Below, in pieces: positions 57,832 through 64,000 of a DNA stretch of 64,000 nucleotides (the stretch's first letter is position 1; each line of letters begins with the position of its first letter). The notes under the pieces were generated by a model. It was not told the DNA's origin. It saw only the letters and a program-made list of their open reading frames with translations, and searched no databases. This DNA comes from Annulohypoxylon bovei var. microspora (taxonomy: Eukaryota > Ascomycota > Sordariomycetes > Xylariales > Hypoxylaceae). A program made the position numbers and the translations under genes. The stretch lies in the NCBI GenBank assembly GCA_022836615.1, contig MU405232.1, positions 62,001 to 126,000 on the forward strand, read 5' to 3'.

Positions 57832-58927
57832 TTAGAATTCATGGACACCGTACATCTGATTAATCCACGTGCTGACTTTGTCTGCAACGACTTCGCTATC
57901 ATCTATTATATTTGAGTTTTAGTTTTACTCCTTAGGTACCCAAACTTCCGGGGGGGGTGGGGGGGGGGGATTGATTCGGTTACTTACTTATACAGAACGC
58001 GTGCGGAATGTTGCCTTCGTCAACTATCAGCCTCGTGCGGTCGACCTGTTTCTCCCTCGTCCGGATGAACTCGTCGCGGTAGTGACTCGCGACCCAGTGG
58101 TCGTGGCGGCCGAAGAAAAAGAAGAACTTGGGCACGACCTTGTGGTGGGCCTCGGCGTCGTGCGCGATCTCCCACAGCTCCTCGTCCCACCGGTCCTCCC
58201 CGATCACCTCCATCTCGTCCATGCCCATGTGCAGCGCCTGCCACACGCCGTCGCGGCTCTTGAGCCAGCTCGTCGTCACGTCCGCCGCGCTGGCCGGGAA
58301 GCCTAGGACCCGGCGCACGATCCAGTGCAGCGCGCCTCGCGGCACCAGGTGCAGGAAGGCTTGCGCGACGCGGTACGCGTGGTCGCCGAGCACCGGCGTC
58401 CGCCGCAGCAGGTCCAGCTTCTGCCCGCTGGGCGACCGCGAGATGTGGTGGATCGTCGGGAACAGCAGCACGGCCGACGTCGGGCGCAGCGCCGGCGCCA
58501 GGTCCGGGTCCCGCAGCAGCCGGTGGCACAGCTCCAGCGCGATGTACGCGCCGACGGAGTGGCCGACGAGCAGGACCTCGTCGTAGGGCTGCCCTGTTTC
58601 TACGCGCAGCGCGCTCGCTGCGGCGAGCACGTGCCGGATCTGGTGCTCCAGGCCGTGCGGCTTGCGCGCCGCGGTGAAGGGCGCGTGGTCGTCGTCGCGG
58701 AACCCGGCTAGGTCCTGCCCGTGGATGTGGAAGCGCGTGGGCTGCAGGGAGGCGGTCTCGTCTATGAGCTGTCGTAAGGTTGAGAGGAACGGCTCGTAGT
58801 AAGCGATGAGGCCCGGGTTCCCCGGAATGAAGAAGATGAGGATGTTGCGCGGCTGCGGCTCGTCGACGGGGTTGTTGTTGTCGGCGGCCGGCCTTGGGGG
58901 GTAGGCTAGGATGTGGGGGGTGGCCAT
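57832..58927 (-). CDS. Lipid-droplet-associated hydrolase (LDAH family, alpha/beta hydrolase)
   Basis: Two exons (57988-58927, 57832-57902) give 336 residues from the first ATG; a GTG two codons earlier is not used. The alpha/beta-hydrolase core shows IFFIPGNPGLIAYYEPFL (oxyanion region), the nucleophile elbow LLVGHSVGAY (Ser124), LLFPTIHHIS, and the late acid/His part FFFGRHDHWV and NIPHAFCI. The order matches LDAH/UPF0554 proteins, which bind lipid droplets and are thought to act on sterol or other lipid esters. Exon 2 encodes NDSEVVADKVSTWINQ and the stop. The intron includes an unusual G/C homopolymer run. Exon 1 is extremely GC-rich and produces long antisense shadows. Confidence 0.92.
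57949..57969 (+). repeat. Poly-G tract inside the LDAH-like intron
   Basis: A run of G interrupted by one T, on the plus strand (poly-C in the transcript), within the single intron of the hydrolase gene. Confidence 0.85.
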
Positions 58928-60763
58928 TGTCACGACTCACGACTCACGACTGAGAGAATGGTGGGATGGATGTCATGAGTTGATGGTAGAGGACATGCCG
59001 TATCTCATCTCCCTTTCAATGCCTACCTACCCGGGTGTATAATTAGAGGGTCTGCCTCTAGGTTATGTATATACATGCATTAATAAGAGAGGACACGAGC
59101 TAGCGCCACAGCTCATCTTCGAGGAACAGTATCTCAGCCACAGGTTATGTGGCTTATCTTACTTCCGATGATGTACCGAACCATCTTCTCAGGTGATTAG
59201 GTTGATCGGCTACAAGCTGGGAGTTCCAATGTTCCAATTCAATCGAAGTGCCTGATTCATGTAGTAAGTTGGCATCTTCGTTTGCCTGAACAACCCCATA
59301 GTAAAGTGCGCGCGTGATCCTATATATGTAGGTATATACCTATATATCGATCCCTACCCAACTCCCGTACATGCCGTGGAGGGAATTCCCGCAGTTTCCG
59401 GTCTTGTAACTGTCAGGCGTGTTCGGAGAGTCGGCGGTAACGATGAAATGTAAGTGGTCAGGTTGTTCGCAAAGAAATCAGGTCAACGAGTTCTAATTTG
59501 AACAAGACACAAGGAAACGCTATGCTGGGGGAAACTCAAGACAGTAAGTAAGTTAATTTCATAGCCGTCACTAGAAGTGAGCAGCTGATATAAGGAATCG
59601 TGGAGTGTACGGCCAGGTAGGCACATAAAGTGATGCTTTATATCTAAGACATTCGATATCCCCCACATAACCCCATACAATCAATTTTGGTTTCATTCAA
59701 CTTGAATTTCTTGACTTGAGAAAATAACATTATAAGATATTTATAAAACAAGTTTATCGACTAGTCCTAAATAGAAATTTCTAAAAAAAAATATTTGAAT
59801 AAAAAACACGTTGCCGAAGCTTTGCATGAGAATCAAAGTGTCGAGCACGTGACTAATTAGGTACCGACTGAGTCGAACGTGTCAACGTGAGCACTGAGAG
59901 GAAGTGGCAGATATCCATGCTATACCCGATTGATCAAACGCCACACGTCAATAGTACCTAGCAGTTCTTGCATTGCGTCCATTGCGTCGCATCACATCAT
60001 CGACCTAACATACTGCCGACCGCTGACCTATCTATCTGTCTACTACTCAGCTACTGCAGATAATCTACCTAGTCTGCCTGGTTTACATGTGGTTGCCTTA
60101 GGTATACACTAACCCTAAGCTAACCAATCAACTTAGTGTATATCGAATCACGCTGCTTAAGATCCCCCCGGTCGTAAGCCCACTTCGTGTAGATATTGAA
60201 AATGTCACGATACCTACAATACATCGATATGGATATTGAATATTGATGGCGTATCATATCCCTTCTCTATTATAAGAAAAAGCCGGTAAGTGCTTAAGTA
60301 ATTAACTTCTCATATATGATCCCTTCTAGTTTTCATCCACTCTTATATATACCTGGCCTTTAAATCTTAACATGCGATTCATCTTGCGTGTCGATTTTGG
60401 GAGTCAGCAGCTTCGGACTCAAACGGAACCCGATAATCTCGACTGCCTAGGTACCTACTTACCGATTCGCAACTCCTGCCGTTAGGCAACCTTCTCCGCC
60501 TTCTTGTTCTCCAGTCTGCTTTCCTCTATTTATTATGTACTAATTCTTTGTTCTCCTTCCCACTAGCAGGCCGAGGCAAGCCCTAACCCATCTGCGCTCG
60601 TGATATCCGGTTGCGATACTTCTTAAGTCCACGATACTACCGCTTAAGTCCTCAACTACTCTCAACCTCATAAACCCCCTAACTCTCTCGTACCTCCTAC
60701 GAAACCTAACATCTTGTCGGCCCCTGTCATTCACTCTTCATTGCGCCGTCGCTCCGTGCCACT
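58928..60763. other. Intergenic region, divergent promoters
   Basis: 1.8 kb between the hydrolase and the PlsC acyltransferase. It has ACCTACC and CCTAGGTACC motifs (59025, 60448) and a pyrimidine-rich leader before the acyltransferase. No gene is supported. Confidence 0.55.
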
Positions 60764-62214
60764 ATGACCACCGCCGAGCTACGGCACCGTCCGCCGCCTT
60801 CCGACGACGTTCCAAAACCGAAGTCGACCGTCAACATTGCCGGCCCGGCCCTAGACACAGATGCCGGCCATCCCGCAGGCGAGGCTAAATATGGCCGCTT
60901 CAGAGCATTCCTCCGTGCCATCTCGGTCTTGGTATACTTCTTAGGCGGCTGTCTGACGTACGAATCCTCTCGTTGCTCGCTGATTTAGGTGGGAATAGGC
61001 AATTTCGTTCTGATCTGTCTATAGTGTACATATTACTCAGATCGTCGGCGCCCCGCTCTACTATCTCAACCGCGACCTCTACTACGCCTACATGTCTTTG
61101 ACGAAGGCCTCGTTCGGTCTATTGATCACCACCATGACGCAATGGTGGGCACCGACAGTTATAAGAATAAGCGGCGATTCCTCCGTTGCCGGGCAGTTCA
61201 GCTTGACCCCGGACGGCAGGGTGAAATGCGCTTTCCCGGAGCGCATGGTCATGATCGCAAACCACCAGGTCTGGGCTGGACTGACGCTCTATGTCGACGA
61301 ACATAAGTGGCTGACAAAAGTGCTCTGCGACAGATCTATACCGACTGGCTGTATCTATGGTGGGTTGGCTATACCAACAACCCTCACATGCACGGGCACA
61401 TCTACATTATCCTGAAGGAATCCTTGAAATACGTTCCTGTTATCGGTCCGGGCTGCATGTTTCTGGGCTTCATCTTCATGTCTCGCAAGATGGACGTCGA
61501 TCGACCGCGCCTGGCCCACAGGCTTGGCAAGCTCAAGACCCGGCATTTAGATCTTGACGGCAAGCGCTATCTAAACCCGATGTGGCTGCTCCTTTTCCCC
61601 GAGGGTACCAACTTATCTTCGAATGGACGGGTCAAATCAGCTAAATGGGCTGAGAAGTCGGGTCTCCGGGATACGGAGCACTTGATGCTGCCTCGAAGCA
61701 CTGGCATGTTTTTCTGTCTCAACGAGCTTAAGGGTACGGTGGATTATGTGTACGATTGCACTGTAGCCTACGAAGGTGTCCCGTGAGTAATTACCTATGC
61801 TTTATGTTATGCTTTTCCCTTTGCTGCCGGCGTTGATGGGTTAACATGTTTGTTAGTCGCGGAAAATACGGCGAAGACTACTTCACGTTGTCAAGCACTT
61901 ACTTCCAGGGCCGACCTCCCAAGTCGGTCAATTTCTACTGGAGACGTTTTGCGCTCGCCGACATACCTTTGGACGACCAGGAAGAGTTCGATGGGTGGCT
62001 CCGCGAAAGATGGTACGAGAAGGATGCCTTGCTAGAGCAGTACGTCTCGACGGGCCGATTCCCGGAAAACGGCGCAGGCATAAAAGGGCACATCGAGACG
62101 GAAGTTCGAACCCAGCACTGGTGGGAATTCATTAGGATATTTGTTATGCTCGGCGCGTTCGGGATGATATTTAATTTCATGCTCCGAACCCTTCGCGCAT
62201 TCGCTCGTAGCTAG
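60764..62214 (+). CDS. PlsC-type lysophospholipid acyltransferase (LPLAT, Cst26-like)
   Basis: Four exons (60764-60957, 61025-61268, 61334-61782, 61857-62214) give 414 residues. The acyltransferase motifs are NHQIYTDW (NHx4D box, Asn144-His145, Asp150) and LLFPEGTN (residues 232-239). CMFLGFIFMSRK and TVDYVYDCTVAYEG complete the fold. Hydrophobic segments lie at ~50-70 and near the C-terminus (FVMLGAFGMIFNFML), so it is an integral ER membrane enzyme that moves a fatty acyl group from acyl-CoA to a lysophospholipid. It is related to yeast Cst26 and human AGPAT3-5/LCLAT. The acyl and head-group preference is unknown. Exon 3's acceptor follows a short 65-bp intron directly after NHQ; skipping that splice breaks the NHx4D box. 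Confidence 0.94.
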
Positions 62215-62839
62215 CCGACTCCTATCGAAACCCTACTTTTTGATCGGGAGGGATTGCCGCGGGGTATTGTCGATATGAAGGCCGTATACGAAACAATCAG
62301 AGAGGCATCAAGGTTGGAAAGCGGGTTTGTGCCGGATACCAATGCCGATAGATTATTCAATGATACCATGGAGAACAGGAGTTTTAGGCCAGACTGATGA
62401 TCTTGCATAGCGGCGTACGGTAGCATGAATGCTCAGCTCTACTCATACTTTTTACAATTTAATTGGTCTACTATTCCTGTGGTGACACGACGGGACAATT
62501 TAAATACGTTGCGCCTGGCCTCAGAAGAGGATCCAAATGGGTGCTCTATGGGAGAATAACTTATAGGGAGGCTAACAAAATTATCCCATGGGTTATAAGC
62601 GCGGCATTGGTAAGTTAATGTTTATATTTGAAAACCATTCAACTTGAAGCGCAACAGTTTACGACTGAGATGAACCATTAAAGATATTTTATTATAATTT
62701 AAGCTTGGAATATCTACAGCTACTATAGCTAAAACCATGCGACTCGGAGGTGTGGAACTGTAATATCTAAGCTTGTACAGATGTACTCACATATCACGGT
62801 ATTCCAAAAGTAAAAGGACAAGCTAACCCTAGGTTCCCC
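62215..62839. other. Intergenic region between convergent genes
   Basis: AT-rich spacer. No feature recognised. Confidence 0.6.
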
Positions 62840-64000
62840 TCAAGATAACTCGACCTCACGCCGGTTCCTCGCGCTCTCCTTAGCAGCTTCAATGATCCGG
62901 AGGACATCTCTCGCCTGCGAAGCCGGCACGGGCACGTCTTGCTCACTATTCTTCACGAGGGCCTTGCCGAAAAGCTCGTAGATCTTGCTGTACGTCTCGG
63001 GCTCGACATTCGGGCAGTCCTGTTCTCGAGCGGTGCCGTCGTCGCCGACGAGCGTAAGCTTGCCGTTCCACTCGGCGCCCTCGCGCCCGAACTCGGCGTC
63101 GCTCGTCTTCATCCCGGCCTTGAGCTGGGGCTCCTGGGTGTCGAGGCCCGCCTTGCGGTAGCTGCCCTTGGTGCCCCGGATCCAGAACCGCGGCTGCCGC
63201 GCCTCGACGCTGGCGACGGCGGCGCGCGCGAAGGCGATCAGGCCGCTGTCGTAGAACAGCTGCACCGTGAAGCTGTCCGGCTCCAGGTCCGGGGTCCGCG
63301 GCCCGACGAAGAGGCCGTCGCGCTGGCTCGTCAGCACCGCGGACACGCTCCGCGGCATCCCGAACAGCACGTACACCTGGTCGACGAGGTGGGTTCCCAA
63401 ATCGTACAGCGCCGAGCCGCCCTGGTCCATCCCGAGCGAGCCCTTCCAGCTGGTCGGCTTCTCCAGCCGGAGGCGGTCGAAGTGCGTCTCGAACTCGACG
63501 ATCCGGCCGAGCCTGTCGCCGTCGGCGAGGAGTTTTCGGATCGTCAGGAAGTCGCTGTCCCACCGCCGGTTCTGGTACACGCAGATCAGGCGGCCCTGCT
63601 CCTTGGCTAGGCCGACGAGGACGTCCGCCTCGGCCGCGCTGGGCACGAAGGGCTTCTCGACGAGCACGTGCTTGCCGGCCTGCAGCGCCTGCTGCGCGAA
63701 GGGGAAGTGCGTCTGAGGCGGCGTGCTGATGACGACGAGGTCGAGGTCTGCGTCGCTGAGGAATTGGTCCAAGGTGGTGAAGTGCTTCACCTCGGGATGG
63801 TCCCGGGGGGCGGACAATGACGACTTGCTAGGGTCACGCTGAAGGATGGAGTGAAGTTTTAGGGTGGGCGTGATTGAGATGAATGGGATGTGGAATATAG
63901 TGGCGGATAGTCTGGAAGACGAGTGAGTTATACTATTCTAGAACTTATAGCTGAATGACTTACCCGTAACCGATGACACCGACATTGAATGTCGACTTAG
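62840..64000 (-). CDS. Gfo/Idh/MocA-family NAD(P)-dependent oxidoreductase, 5' end outside window
   Basis: Two exons are visible (63964-64000, open at its 5' end, and 62840-63911), joined in phase across a GT...AG intron. The N-terminal Rossmann motif is STFNVGVIGYGLSATIFHIP, missing at most a few residues plus the start codon. Further family signatures are VVISTPPQTHFPFAQQAL, GKHVLVEKPF (the EKP dinucleotide-site loop), VYQNRRWDSDF and GSALYDLGTHLVDQ (the catalytic-domain His). The C-terminus has QARDVLRIIEAAKESARNR. Members oxidise or reduce sugars, inositols or related metabolites with NAD(P). It resembles the fungal/bacterial YdgJ-like group; the substrate is not evident. The coding strand is GC-rich at third positions. 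Confidence 0.93.

Noticed and set aside
58020..58940. Long Arg/Pro/Ala-rich frame overlapping the LDAH-like gene
   Set aside because: Out-of-frame shadow of a GC-rich exon; the correct frame carries GHSVG and the family order.
62939..63610. Plus-strand frame of 223 residues opposite the Gfo/Idh/MocA gene
   Set aside because: Antisense shadow; no domain content.
1..64000. tRNA, rRNA or CRISPR arrays
   Set aside because: No convincing T-loop/anticodon pairs, rRNA blocks or spaced direct repeats were found by reading; a covariance-model scan would be needed to exclude a tRNA.

Overview
The window is nuclear DNA of a filamentous ascomycete, most likely a sordariomycete. Protein-coding genes carry short introns (about 50-140 bp) with GT...AG borders and CTAAC/CTGAC-like branch sites. 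The gene families are typically fungal: GEL/GH72, CFEM, GT32, siderophore MFS carriers, a fungal Zn-cluster factor and Sec72. Intergenic DNA is littered with variants of the palindrome ACCTAGGT. No rRNA, tRNA, plasmid-like or viral genes were recognised. I joined the exons by hand from splice signals, reading phase and family knowledge, so exon borders are predictions.

Layout. 0.2-1.6 kb: succinyl-CoA ligase alpha (+). 2.5-5.1 kb: a large intronless protein with a bacterial-type glycosidase-like C-terminus (-). 5.1-8.9 kb: AT-rich, gene-free, with an inverted pair of 9-bp repeat arrays. 8.9-11.1 kb: Tri12-type MFS exporter (+). 11.7-15.3 kb: ELP3 (-) and the E2 enzyme UBC1 (+), divergent. 16.9-23.1 kb: three intronless, membrane-associated genes that look like a surface-glycan set, namely a beta-propeller mannosyl-enzyme-like protein (-), an acyltransferase-3 (-) and a GT32 glycosyltransferase (+). 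23.7-26.5 kb: promethin-like lipid-droplet protein (+) and the DUF89 phosphatase ARMT1 (-, six exons). 28.0-32.2 kb: CFEM GPI protein (+) and a siderophore-iron transporter (+), with a palindromic SreA-type GATA site before the transporter. 34.3-37.7 kb: three related small Cys/His-rich proteins in tandem (+). 37.7-41.9 kb: gene-free, containing a 285-bp fold-back element. 41.9-45 kb: a small coiled-coil protein (+) and SEC72 (-). 45.0-47.9 kb: a seven-exon Zn-cluster regulator (-) whose first intron lacks a normal AG acceptor. 50.3-51.9 kb: TauD-type dioxygenase (+). 55.3-57.2 kb: GH72 glucanosyltransferase (+). 57.8-58.9 kb: lipid-droplet hydrolase (-). 60.8-62.2 kb: PlsC acyltransferase (+). 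62.8 kb to the end: Gfo/Idh/MocA oxidoreductase (-), cut by the window edge.

Most genes are unrelated housekeeping or membrane functions. Three neighbourhoods suggest joint roles: the glycan/acyl trio (16.9-23.1 kb), the iron pair CFEM plus siderophore carrier (28-32 kb), and the Cys-rich tandem family (34-38 kb). The last is the best candidate for an undescribed system.
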